64,000 nucleotides of DNA from Neoconidiobolus thromboides FSU 785 (taxonomy: Eukaryota; Entomophthoromycota; Entomophthoromycetes; Entomophthorales; Neoconidiobolaceae): NCBI GenBank assembly GCA_025603075.1, contig MU626275.1, positions 1-64,000 on the forward strand, read 5' to 3'. Positions 23,131 to 36,270 of the stretch are shown here, piece after piece. The translations under genes were made by a program, and so were the position numbers. Within the stretch, counting starts at the first letter, position 1. The number at the start of each line of letters is the position of its first letter. The notes below the pieces were generated by a model. That model was not told the origin of the DNA and ran no database searches. It saw only the letters and a list, made by a program, of their open reading frames with translations.

Positions 23131-23653
23131 TATTAAATCTAGTCTTATTTTTATTATTGTATTTCATTTAAAATTTAAAATCAAAATTTATTTTTTATTA
23201 TTTATTTTTTGTTACTGTGTTTATATTTTTAGATTATTTTTTTTAAATTATGTATTAGGCACATATATTATATAAATCTGTTTTTTTTGCTGTATTTTCT
23301 AAATTTAATCATATATTAAAGACCTATAAATTTAAAAACTTAAAATTTAGATCAACTTTTAAGAAAATTATGAAATCAATTAGAGCATCCCCATATCTTT
23401 TTTATATGATCCGATTCAGTAGAACTCAATATAAATTTTCGTTTTGAATAAATGATCAGATAAAATGAATTTTATTATCATAAATTTACTAGTTTAATAT
23501 TTAGCTATTCTAGCCAAGATGACGCTTTCAACCTATTGTCAACTTAAATTTAGTATAGCCAATCAATCCTTTTTTCAACTATTGAAAAAATAGCTAATTC
23601 TAAATTCTAAGCTTCTATTAACTTTAAGCAAGCTTTCAAGAAAATATAAAAGG

Positions 23654-25054
23654 ATGAATAACCCCAACCTCTACAATCAAGGGTACGGAAACGAACGATA
23701 TATGCAAGGATACATGCAAGTACCACCAGGAACAAATAATGTTGCCAATAATCCTAATTTAGGCAACAATGGCGTACCACCAGGGCATTATGGTATGGTC
23801 CAAAACAATGAAGCTTATTATTATAATTCTATGCAAGGACAGAACCTTCCTTATATACATCCACAATTACAAAATATGCCTATATCGCAAGTAAATCCAA
23901 TTTCCATGTTAAATCAACATGCACAACAAATGCAAAGTAATAATATGTATCAGCATGGGGGTAATATTTCTAATTTAAACCCAAAGAACAAAGTATTAGA
24001 TATGGAAACCTTATTTTCAGCGGTTAATATGTTATTGGACCCAGCTACTTGTAAATTAGCTGTTCCCCAATTATTAGAATATAGAGAAGATTATGATATT
24101 TTAGGTCCAATGGTTTGGTACTCTTTTGGGGCAATGTCGGTCCTAATGCAAGAGATTTTTAAAGCTTATCCTAACTGTTATGGTTCTACATTGGGTAATG
24201 AACAGTCAGTCCATATTGGCCATGTGTTAACGTTGCTTCAGGTGATTGCTACCTGTGAAAGAATTAGACCTTTATTTGTTACTTGTAAGTAGACGTTTCA
24301 ATTGGTTTTAGCTTTGAAATTGAATTTAATTTTTTCTAGCTGCCATCCCTCATTTTTTATTACCCTTTTTAACAATACCGAATAAATTACAACCCATTGA
24401 GCATATTCGTACAAGCACCCTTGGTGTGTTTGGGGCTTTAGTTAAGGTAAAGTTATTTTCATTTATTAAATGATGTATGTTATTTATAGTTTTATAACTT
24501 TAACTTAGTGTGATGATTTAAAAATAGTTGAGGTCTTAATCAAAATGGATTTTTTACCTATTGTATTAAAATTAATTGAAACTAAAAGTTATGGAGCGGA
24601 TTTAACAAAGACGGTAACTATTTATTTTTTATCTGTATTATAATCTTATTTGTGGTTTATATAATTTGTATTTTAGATTGGTCTTTTTATCTTAGGGAAA
24701 TTACTAAATCATAAAACAGTGTTCGATTTAGTACTCAACTCCCAAGAATATTATTATTTTACAATATCAGGATTATTAGCAGCTACTTCATTTTTAAAAA
24801 ATGAAAAGTCCTTTAGATTATATAAACAATTATTAAAAGTATACATCAAATTATGTGAAAGTGCTTAGTAAGCCTTAATTTTATATATATTGAAGGATAA
24901 TGTACTAATGAATTTTTTTAGTGTTAGAAAATACCTTCAACTTCACTTACCAGAATGTTTAAGAGATAATACATTTAGTGAATATTATGAGGAAGATGAA
25001 TCTACAAGAAATCAAGTACAAAATTTACTTCACCTTATTAATAGCGAGAAATAA
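23654..25054 (+). CDS. RCD1: CCR4-NOT complex subunit RCD1/CAF40 (CNOT9), 5 exons
   Basis: Exons 23654-24284, 24340-24446, 24509-24613, 24677-24867, 24922-25054 give 388 residues. The first ~110 residues are Asn/Gln/Met/Pro-rich and probably disordered. The rest is the armadillo-like RCD1 domain, with MLLDPATCKLAVPQLLEYRE, GPMVWYSFGAM, LTLLQVIATC, and IEHIRTSTLGVFGALVK, then YVRKYLQLHLPECLRD near the C-terminus. CNOT9 is the non-catalytic subunit that binds the NOT1 CN9BD region and recruits RNA-binding repressors to the deadenylase. All exon junctions keep frame and introns are 54-63 nt. The domain is slightly more divergent than usual at its C-terminal end, but every expected helix block is present. 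Confidence 0.93.
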
Positions 25055-25773
25055 GAAAAAGAATGATGATTTTTTTAAATTGTTGATGACGCTTAATGAG
25101 TTCGTTTAAAGTTTATTGTCTACCTTCTTTTCTTTCTCTATTTCCCAATTTTCTTCTTTTTAATATTAATCTACTTTTCTATAACTTAGATTTTTTAAAA
25201 GCGTTTACTATTGCACTTTTAATAAAAAGTAATTTTTTATTTTCTTATGTGGAAAAGTTTAATCAACTTTCTATTATACTATAAAGGCATTACAATTATA
25301 TATTAAAAGGTAATAATAATAAATATATTTAAATCAACGATTTGATGTAAAGACTAAATATAGTGTTGTTTTTATTAATATGTACTAATTTATAAATGTA
25401 TCAAATAAAATAAGAACACAAAACTACGAGATGATCAAAGTGGATTTATTAATTAGATATACTAAAGTAATTAGATTATCGATTGTGCTTATATAACAGA
25501 TAAAGAAAATAATAAAATACACTTTAAGTCATTTATAGAAAGTATTAAAAAAGGTATCCTATAAAAATAGTTCAATTGAAATAAACAAGGTTTCGTAAAT
25601 TATATAATAATATTGAATCAATTGTTTCATTCAAAACACGAATTATAGATATTAATGACAATAATAGAAATCATAAAAAAACACATAAATTAGATCGTTT
25701 CATCTCAATTTAATCTACTTTTAATAAATAGCTTCAAACATAATCTGCATCACCATAATCTTTCATCAAAAAC
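25055..25773. other. intergenic between convergent genes
   Basis: Lies between the RCD1 3' end and the stop of the minus-strand small membrane protein. The T-rich frame at 25096-25284 has no domain and is probably 3' untranslated or spacer. Confidence 0.5.
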
Positions 25774-26078
25774 TTATTTTTTAGGTTCTCTTACAATTTG
25801 AAATTTATCATGTTCATTTAATACTTTTTGTTGTTTACCATTAATAACTAACAAAATAAAAATTCATTAGTTAAAACCATTCTTTGACAAAATTAATAAA
25901 TTGAATTTACTTCGTTGATAAAGTTCATAAGAGGTTACCATTACTAAAGGTGTAACAACAATAATTGTCAACCATCTATATAAATTAAGGGTTTTATTAT
26001 ATTGGAGTGGATAAAAGGTTGTGAGATAAATTACGCTTTGCCTTGTTTTCCTAATGAAGTGATACCAAAGTTGGTCAT
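25774..26078 (-). CDS. small single-pass membrane protein, 60 residues, 3 exons
   Basis: On the minus strand, exons 26078-26035, 25975-25911 and 25847-25774 join in frame through two GT...AG introns of 59 and 63 nt to encode 60 residues. The protein starts MTNFGITSLGKQGKAW, has one hydrophobic segment LTIIVVTPLVMVTSYELYQR (about residues 17-36), and a basic, charged tail ending IVREPKK. The pattern of a short N-terminal tail, one helix followed by YELYQR, then a charged tail is like small mitochondrial or ER membrane factors, but I cannot name the family. It lies 146 bp downstream of the oligoribonuclease gene on the same strand. Splice sites and a continuous frame across three exons argue that it is real. 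Confidence 0.65.
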
Positions 26079-26224
26079 TTTATAATAATAATAATTATAA
26101 TTAAAAATTAAATCAAGTTTATCTTAATCTTAAGTTTAATTAATCATCAAAGTTCATTTTAATTGGTTTAACTGGAAATTTAAAAACTAGATATCTTCAA
26201 TATTAAAAAACGTTATAAATATAA

Positions 26225-26848
26225 TTAATCTTTATTAAAAATCATTTTCCTATAAAACTTTAACTCTTCAATACTTTCCAAGATATCATCTAAAGCTCTG
26301 TGATTTAATTTTTTCTTTGGTGCCATAGCAGATTTTTCTGGTAGCCATCGACTAGTTAATTCCTTAACAACACTAACATCTAAATAAATATGTATATTAA
26401 AAATCCTATCATGAAAAAAGATATTCAAAGTCTCTATAACTAGTTTACCTATGATCCTATAATGTAAAAAGTCAATAATCTTTGGCATATATTTAATTAA
26501 AAAAAATTTATCCATATGAACTGAATTTCCTGCTAATAAAGCAACTTTCTCTTTTTTAATATGCTTCTTCAGAAACTCTGTAATAACTTCCTCAGCTTTA
26601 GCTTCTGTAATAGTAGATTGTAATACTTTCTCTGTTAATCCAGATTCTTTATGATGTGTGGTACACCATTCGTCCATGTTATCTAATAAAGATTTTTCTT
26701 GTTTGATGATCAAATTTGGCCCTTCGATAGTTTGAGTTAAATTATCATCTGTTATAATAACACTTATTTCTAATAATTTATCTGTTTCAATATTTAATCC
26801 ACTCATCTCACAATCAATCCATACTAAAGGGTCATTGATTTCCGTCAT
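26225..26848 (-). CDS. REX2: oligoribonuclease (REXO2/Orn family), 2 exons
   Basis: DEDDh-type 3'-5' exoribonuclease that degrades very short RNAs, usually mitochondrial and cytosolic. The unspliced frame is open, but residues 133-155 break the family alignment. Removing a 69-nt GT...AG intron (26380-26448) gives YRIIDVSVVKEL and a 184-residue protein, the usual size. Exons on the minus strand are 26848-26449 and 26379-26225. Catalytic residues are D12 and E14 (WIDCEMSG), D113 (NSVHMDKFF), and H160 with D164/D165 (NHRALDDI). No mitochondrial presequence is apparent. The 3n, stop-free intron means a retained transcript would still be translated. Confidence 0.93.
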   Translation of the reverse strand: MTEINDPLVWIDCEMSGLNIETDKLLEISVIITDDNLTQTIEGPNLIIKQEKSLLDNMDEWCTTHHKESGLTEKVLQSTITEAKAEEVITEFLKKHIKKEKVALLAGNSVHMDKFFLIKYMPKIIDFLHYRIIGKLVIETLNIFFHDRIFNIHIYLDVSVVKELTSRWLPEKSAMAPKKKLNHRALDDILESIEELKFYRKMIFNKD

Positions 26849-26998
26849 TTTTCAAAAAAGTCAATTTTTCAGTTTTATTATGGATTTTTAAGCAAAAATT
26901 TAAGTTAGCACTTTTTAGTTTGAACTAAAAATCTTATTTCAATACTAAAATGTAAACATTGCCATTCTGTTTTATTTTGCCTATTATCTTTTTTTAGT

Positions 26999-27102
26999 AT
27001 ATGGGAGTGTTTTTGACTTCATTATTTTTTCCATTTTTTAAGCGCTATTTAAGCGGAAAATTTGCTAGTAAAATTTTTAAACACAAAAATACATCCCCAT
27101 AT
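26999..27102 (-). repeat. MITE-A copy 6
   Basis: Full-length reverse copy, ATATGGGAGTG...CATCCCCATAT, very close to the family consensus. It lies about 150 bp upstream of the oligoribonuclease start and 300 bp upstream of RPN1, inside their shared divergent promoter region. Confidence 0.9.
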
Positions 27103-27400
27103 TATTATTCAAAACTTCACGTATTTATATCAATAAAAATAATCAATGTCCTATACATTAACATTTAATATCTATAATATTACTTCCTATTAGCTAAAAG
27201 TTTTAAACCATTCTTTACTAATGTATGAAAAAGCACTAAAAAATCTTCCAACCAATTAAATTAATAAAACTTCAAAGACATTCCCTTTAAACGAATCAAA
27301 TTATGGGACTAGCTTTAAGCAATTGAATGATTACGTATTTTCCAAGTTGTTAAGTGAAATAAAACCAAGCATTAAGTTGTTTTTTAAGTAAAAATACAAA

Positions 27401-30400
27401 ATGACATTAAAAGAAAGTGAGATCAAGGAGACTAACGCTAAGTCAAAAAATGACTCTAAAAAAGAAGTTAAAGAAGAAGTAGATGAATTAAGTGAAGAAG
27501 ATCAAGAATTATTAGATTCTTTAACCAAAATAGTGGAAACTTTAGAAACTGGGAACGATAGTGAACATGAAGCTAGTTTACAAGAGTTACATAAAATCAT
27601 CAAAACTAGTACCAGTTCAATGACTTCAGTACCTAAACCATTAAAGTTTTTAATTCGTTTTTTTGTGCGCTTAGAAGAAGTTTATGAAAATTGGTTAGAA
27701 GACGATAGTAATAGAAAGGTTTTATTGGCAGATGTATTATCTATTATTGGGATGTCTTATGGAAAGCAAGACGATAGGATAGCTTTAAAATATCGTTTAT
27801 TAGGTTCAGAAGAAGATATTATTTCTTGGGGTCATGAATATATTCGTACTTTAGCTTTGGAAATTGGTCAAGACTTAGGGAAAATTAAAGATACATTTAC
27901 AGACTATGATGAAATTCAAAACCATCATAAAAGATTATATCAATTAACTAAACAAATTGTTCCTTTCTTTTTAAAACATAATGCTGAAGCTGATGCTGTG
28001 GATTTATTAATTGAATCGGAATATATTAGAGATATTATTGATTTAGTAGATGAAGAAAATTTTAAAAGAGTTTGTCTATATATGAATAGGTAGTATTATA
28101 TTTTTAAATAATTTTTAAATTTTTTTAATCATAATTATTATAGTTGTGCTAGTTATTATCAACCCCATGAAAGGACCGAAGTTTTAAAAACTATTTGTGC
28201 TATTTATTTAAAATTCAAAGACTATCCAAATGCAATGATATTTGCTATTAAATTAGATTCTTATGAATTAATGGAAGAAGCATTTTTAAGTTCAGCCGAG
28301 GATAAGTAAATAACAATGTGAACTGTAATAATAAGTTAATATTAATACGTTTAAATTATAGAGCTGTACAAAAGCAAGTTAGTTATATTTTAGCACGTCA
28401 ATTTAAAGCTATCGATACTGATGATGAAAGGATGATTAGTATCATTACTAATACCTTATTGCATCAAAATTTTGAATATATGGCAGACAAATTAGATTTT
28501 AAAGAACCTAAATTACCTAAAGATATTTATAAGGTACATTTGGAAAATCATCGTGGTGGTTATGGTGGCTCTAACCTAGATTCTGCTCAATTTAATTTAG
28601 CTTCTTCTTTTGTTAATGGTTTTGTTAATGCTGGTTTCTCCAATGACAAATTAGTAGTCAATCCATCAGAACAAGATGACGATTGGATTCATAGAAATAA
28701 AGATGATGGTAAGATTATTTAATATACTATACCTCGTTATAATAGATAATGTAATTAATTCACTGTTTTTTAGGTAAATTAAGTGCAACTGCTTCTATTG
28801 GTTTAATTTTACTTTGGAATACGGATGAAGCTTTTGCTACTATTGATAGATACACTTATTCCGATGATCCTTATATTAAAGTAAGTATTTGATTATAATA
28901 TTTATTACTAATCATAGTATTAATGTATTATTATAAATAGGCAGGTGCTTTCTTAGGTATGGGGATGGCATGTAATCGACTTAGACTTGAGTCAGATCCA
29001 GCACTTGCTCTTTTAGGTGAACATGTTAATTCAAATGATTTTTATTTAAGAATGGCTTGTATTATGGGGTAATTTGAATAACAATGATATATTATATCAT
29101 ATTAATATATTGTCATCTAGTCTTGGTTTAGCATATACTGGTTCTGATAACCCTGGATTAACTGAATTATTGAGTCCTTTAGTAAATGATCCAAATAGTG
29201 ATATAACTGTTGCCTCATTAGCTGCCTTGTCTTTAGGTTTAAATAATGTTGGACAATGCCATAATGATGATGTTACTGGACCCATTTTACAAACTTTAAT
29301 GGAAAGACCAGCTGAAGACTTAGATTCTCCATTTTGTCGTTTTATGGGACTTGGATTAGCCTTAGCTTTCTTGGGTAAACCCGAAAAAATTGAATCCATT
29401 TGTGAAACCATTCGTGCAATTTCTCATCCAGTCGGTAACGCTTTCCTTAATTTACTTAATGCTTGTGCTTATGCAGGTAGGTTAATTATTTTGATATTTG
29501 CATACTATTCGATACTAACATAATATCATAGGCACTGGTGATGTAGATATTATTCAAAGTTTATTGAATGAATGTAATGAACATATTGATCCTAAAAAAG
29601 ATAGTGATCTTCATCAAGTATTTGCTGTATTAGGTATGGCTTTAGTAGCTTTAGGTGAAGATATTGGCTCTGAAATGGTATTAAGAATCTTTGGTCATTT
29701 GGTAATTACTATATTATATTATATTAACATAGTAAATAACTTATCTATAATAGATGCATTATGGAGAACCTGTAATCCGTCGTACTGTACCATTAGCCCT
29801 TGGACTTTTATGTGCTTCTAATCCAAAGCTTAATGTCTTAGATAATTTAAGTAAATATTCTCATGATAATGACTTGGATGTTGCCCTCAATGCTATATTT
29901 GCTATGGGATTAGTAGGTGCAGGTACCAATAATGCTCGTATTGCTCAAATGTTACGTCAATTAGCTGTCTATTATGCTAAAGAAAATAATTGCCTATTTA
30001 TGGTTCGTATTGCTCAGGTAAGTTTTGTTAATCATTAGTATTGTGGAAGGGGTATTTAACTTTTGATTTCAATATATAGGGCTTGGTTTATATGGGTAAA
30101 GGAACGATGAGTCTTCATCCATTCCATACGGATCGTAATATCTTATCTTCTAATGCTTTAACTGGTTTATTAGCCTGTTTACTTGCTTTTACCGATTCCA
30201 AAAATTTAATACTAGATCAAGCAAAACATTTCTTATATTATTTAGTGACTGCCATGTATCCAAGATTTTTGATTACAGTTGATGAAGAAGGAGAACATAT
30301 TGAAACTACAGTAAGAGTTGGACAAGCAGTTGATACCGTTGGACAAGCAGGTAATCCAAAAACTATAACTGGGTTTCAAACACATGAAACACCAGTTTTA

Positions 30401-30526
30401 TTATCGTATGGTGAAAGAGCTGAATTGGCTACAGATGAATATATTCCAGTTAAAAGTATACTTGAAGGTGTCGTTATCTTAAAGAAAAATCCAAATTTCA
30501 TACCTGAAGTTAAAGCGGAGAAATAA
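27401..30526 (+). CDS. RPN1: 26S proteasome regulatory subunit RPN1 (PSMD2), 9 exons
   Basis: Base subunit of the 19S regulatory particle that docks ubiquitin-like shuttle factors and the deubiquitinase Ubp6. Exons: 27401-28089, 28144-28305, 28362-28708, 28774-28880, 28941-29068, 29121-29476, 29532-29701, 29754-30017, 30080-30526; all junctions keep frame, giving 889 residues (yeast 993, human 908). An acidic, lysine-rich N-terminus precedes the RPN1 N-domain ([34 protein letters not shown]). Proteasome/cyclosome repeats follow, with [43 protein letters not shown] and [20 protein letters not shown]. The conserved C-terminal part has [42 protein letters not shown] and [14 protein letters not shown]. 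Introns are 50-65 nt. Confidence 0.97.
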
Positions 30527-31134
30527 AAAAGGGCTAATATGATTGATGAGTAAGGGATTATAAATTTAATTTTTAAAGAAATTAAAATAAATGAAAAATT
30601 GAGAAAGCTTATTGTTTTTAGTATAGCTTTTTTTGAATAAATGATCATTTATTAACTATATTAATAGCAATATTTAAAATTTTGATTAATTATATCTACA
30701 AAGGTGATTGATTATAAAGAGTATTTATATTTGTTATAAGCTTTAAAAATAATTAAGAAATAAATAGCAAAACAAAATGCTCTGTTATTTAGAATTTTAA
30801 TTTGAATGTTAGATTTTTTGGGCAAATACAAGATGGTAGAGGTATAGTACTGGCTTTGTGAAACATTTTTACTGCTCAATTATTTTACATTTGAACTATA
30901 AAATAGTTTGATGTTGCAACCAGTAATGTTTGCTATTAAGTAATAAATCAAAAACTTATATTAAATGATTTCAATTTTAGTTTCAATAAATAGTATTAAA
31001 TAAAGTTATATTTGGCACTATAGCCTCTAATATTTCACTATTTTGCTTCAGAACTTTAAAAAGAGATTTGTACATATTTTAATTTTGGAGAAGTATAACT
31101 CCCAAAAGTGTCTTGCCAGAACAGGTTATAGTTA

Positions 31135-31261
31135 GATGACTTTTGTTATTTTTAATTTGCACTTGACTTTTTTTAAAATGAACTTGGTGCCTATATCAAG
31201 TTTTAAAGTTGCTAAATTCATATTAAAAAAAGTTAAGCGCAAATTAAAAATAAAAGTCATC
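31135..31261. repeat. foldback inverted repeat, ~52-bp arms
   Basis: The left arm 31135-31186 (GATGACTTTTGTTATTTTTA..., TTTGCACTTGAC) is matched by the reverse complement of 31211-31261 with a few mismatches. A smaller AACTTG...CAAGTT hairpin fills the loop. Weaker symmetry continues outward to about 31085 and 31320. It looks like a MITE-like insertion, but I found no second copy. Confidence 0.6.
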
Positions 31262-32307
31262 ATCGTACTGTGCAATTTACCTAGTGTAAGGAAATCTTTT
31301 TAAAAATTAAAGTCTTTATTTAAATAAATCAGATCACATGTAGTAATTAGCAAAAGTTTAAAAATAAATGTAATTTTCATATGTCTATCTTTTACAGTTC
31401 TTAAACATTACATCCTAAATTACAAACTTTAATCATAAATTAATATTTTACTATCAACATCATAATGGAACCTCTAGCGCTTTCAAGCTATTGAATCTCA
31501 ATATTATCTTTATCTATTTTTAAATCTAATTTAAAAATTAAAGGTTTAATTTTTGGATTAAACATAACCAATAATGAGTAACTTTTTTAAATATAAGATA
31601 TCAGTTTACTTTAATTAGTTAGATTACTAATGAATATATTATATTCGATTGCTTAATTTTGGTTTTCATATAGTATAATAGATAACATTGTAAGCTTAAC
31701 ATACGAAAGACAAAATGCTCAAAATTTTTTGAAAACATTTTCTAGATACAATACTATTTAAGTATAAAATAAAGAACTTTAATTTATTAAAGATCAATAA
31801 CAATGTTTATAGATTGTTTTATAAATAGTAAATTATATTGAAGTATATGATAATGTTAATATACCGAACATGAATCAACCTAAGATTTATTTATAGAATT
31901 TTATTTTTTATTCAAAAATTAAATTAAGCTTATCTATTCTAACAATAAACTAATAGTTTGAGATAAGCAAAAGTATACTTTTGTTCAAGTTATTGGATAA
32001 ATTTTAATTGCGGTCTAATTTTTCTTTATTCTATATTAATAAATTTCAGTTAAATAAAACTCAAAGTTATTTTTAATATTTATTCTAACAAATTTAATCC
32101 TATTTTTAAATTCTTATTCTATTGGTGATAACTCGATACGTTTTGTTAATTTTTTTAATTTTCTCTGATCTTTATAGAGTGAAGTGGCTTTTAATTGGTT
32201 CTGTTTTACAATCCACCAACAGAAGATTGATAAGAAGGCAATGACGTCGACTTAGTTTCAGGGGAGAAAAGGAGATTTTAGAATTCCATGTGTGAATATT
32301 AAAACAC

Positions 32308-32315
32308 TATAAATA
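32308..32315 (+). promoter_or_regulatory. candidate TATA box of GFA1
   Basis: TATAAATA, 137-144 nt before the ATG; in this AT-rich DNA the call is tentative. Confidence 0.35.
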
Positions 32316-32451
32316 GCAATTCAAACAAATCATAATCCATATTCAATTTTCATTCACTTGTACTAGTTTAGAACTTCTAAAATCAATAGTATAAATACCA
32401 TTACATTCTCCATTTTAAAATCTTTTTTCTTACAAAACTAAAACTAACTAA

Positions 32452-34615
<2,164 letters not shown>

Positions 34616-35472
34616 TTTTGTGCTTAATTTATCCTTATTTTATTACTTTTGAGATTGAATTTATAAACTATTTTAAATAAATAAACTTTTAATAGTTAAC
34701 TGTCACTTATGTTTTATTATAAGTATAAAAATGTCTTTTTCATTATCATTCTGTTCATACTAACAGCACAATTATAAAAGCTATTATGATATTGTTGTCT
34801 GAAAGACATACTCATAGATCACCTCTATATTAATTTAAATGTGAGTTTTATAATTTTATAGTTTTATAGTTTTAGCTATTTGTTGGCTTATAGTCAAGAC
34901 TTTATTAATTATATCACAACATTTAATTTACGAAACTATCAAATTATGTAAGAAAGTTCATGTTTAAATTAATTTTAGTGTCTTGATGATTTTCTATGAA
35001 AAGGGGATTTTGATTTCCAATAAGAAAGATTAAAAAAAAGACAATTTGGTAAAAAAAACTTCTGATTTCATTCATTCATTTTTATGCAGCGTAATTTAAT
35101 TTTCTCATAAGTGTTGGGACAAAAAGACATTTGCATACAAAATAGACTATTACTATTTTATTGCACATTTTTACAATAAATTGTCACAACCAGACAAATG
35201 ATGGGATACTGTTAATGTTATATATAAGTGATTCTAGAATTCTAGGATACTTTCTAAGGTTTTACTCCTCATTAAACTATTTATTAGTTTTTTAGAGGAT
35301 TCAACCCAATCATAAATTTATTAGGTTAAACTACATAATAATGTGTTAAAGCTAAAATCAATGATGAGGTTAACTAAATGGTACTAAATTTAATAGTATC
35401 TCAAATTAAATCAAATCATACAAATCAAATAAAAATGAAAAATTAGCTAATTTTAATAACAATTATAAAAAA
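34616..35472. other. intergenic between convergent genes
   Basis: Between the GFA1 3' end and the minus-strand PRXL2-like gene. From about 35320 onward it resembles the DNA downstream of the paralog at 42272, so the duplication includes flanking sequence. Nothing else seen. Confidence 0.5.
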
Positions 35473-36270
35473 TTAAATACTGCTTGTGTCTGAAGATCTT
35501 GAAGAAAGCATAGAAATGGATTGGGCACCAAAACTCAATTCTAATCTTTCACGAGTATAAAAATACTCACTGCCAATTTCTTCAGTATCTTCATCCAAAT
35601 CACTAGGATCCCCACCGATTAAAGCATAGATTTCCCTTAAGCTAGGGAAATGTGCCATTTTTTTTGGTCGAAAATCATAAATCATTCGACCTTCCGGATC
35701 AATAACAAAGGTACCACCAAGCTGACGTAAATCACCAGTAAGGTTATTAGGGACCCCTTTCAGTTTTAAACGTAGCAGTATTTTCATAAAGTACTTGGAC
35801 ATCATACAGGACATTTGATATAACCTAGTGATCCTCGTTAATCCAGCAGCTTTATAAACTTTTCTTTCTGGATCTAAATAAATATCCCATCGCCAATATC
35901 CTAACGATAAAAAAGAGTGTAAATCCACATCTTCAAACGCTATAGCTATCAGACGCACATCATGCTCCTCAAATAAAGGTTGCATATCTGACATCATTTT
36001 AGCTTCTTGTTTACATAAACAGCAACCTAACCTTGATAACACTTTAATAATTACTGTTTGTCCTTTCCATATGTCACTCATTAATACATCTTCTCCATGA
36101 ATCGTTTTTATTTTCAAGCCCTCGAATAGGTTTCTTTTGGCTACTTTCGTTTTAAATTTGTAGTACGATGCTATCTCTCTTATTGATCGTGAACAGTCAA
36201 GTACCTCATAGTTAGTTAATATTGGTGTGCTTGGATAGCTGTAGCATAGGCAATGAGTGCTTTCGGACAT
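35473..36270 (-). CDS. PRXL2-like (AhpC/TSA-2) redox protein A
   Basis: Single-exon, 265 residues. The thioredoxin-fold core spans about residues 48-215, with LFEGLKIKTIHGEDVLMSDIW, IIKVLSRLGCCLCKQEAKMM (CxxC at C83/C86 plus C84), AIAFEDVDLHSF, GYWRWDIYLDPERKVYKAAG, LRQLGGTFVIDPEGRMIYDF and PSLREIYALIGGDP. A Tyr/Cys-rich N-terminal tail and a Ser-rich C-terminal tail flank the core. In PRXL2 proteins the CxxC pair is the redox centre; the substrate here is unknown. Codons about 63-144 are identical in DNA sequence to those of the gene at 42272-43069, whereas flanking codons differ, suggesting gene conversion. No signal peptide or membrane segment. Confidence 0.88.
   Translation of the reverse strand: MSESTHCLCYSYPSTPILTNYEVLDCSRSIREIASYYKFKTKVAKRNLFEGLKIKTIHGEDVLMSDIWKGQTVIIKVLSRLGCCLCKQEAKMMSDMQPLFEEHDVRLIAIAFEDVDLHSFLSLGYWRWDIYLDPERKVYKAAGLTRITRLYQMSCMMSKYFMKILLRLKLKGVPNNLTGDLRQLGGTFVIDPEGRMIYDFRPKKMAHFPSLREIYALIGGDPSDLDEDTEEIGSEYFYTRERLELSFGAQSISMLSSRSSDTSSI
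35838..36084. repeat. 247-bp identical block shared with 42637-42883
   Basis: Base-for-base identical, as far as I can read, to 42637-42883 in the same orientation. It covers the CxxC active-site region of both PRXL2-like genes. Sequence on either side is similar but clearly diverged. Confidence 0.9.

Larger units (their letters stand above)
30527..32451. other. intergenic between RPN1 and GFA1
   Basis: No gene seen in 1.9 kb. It contains a foldback structure at 31135-31261. The last ~300 bp form the GFA1 promoter, with a TATA-like box at 32308. Confidence 0.6.

Noticed and set aside
29097-30648. Minus-strand open frames inside RPN1
   Set aside because: Shadows of RPN1 exons.
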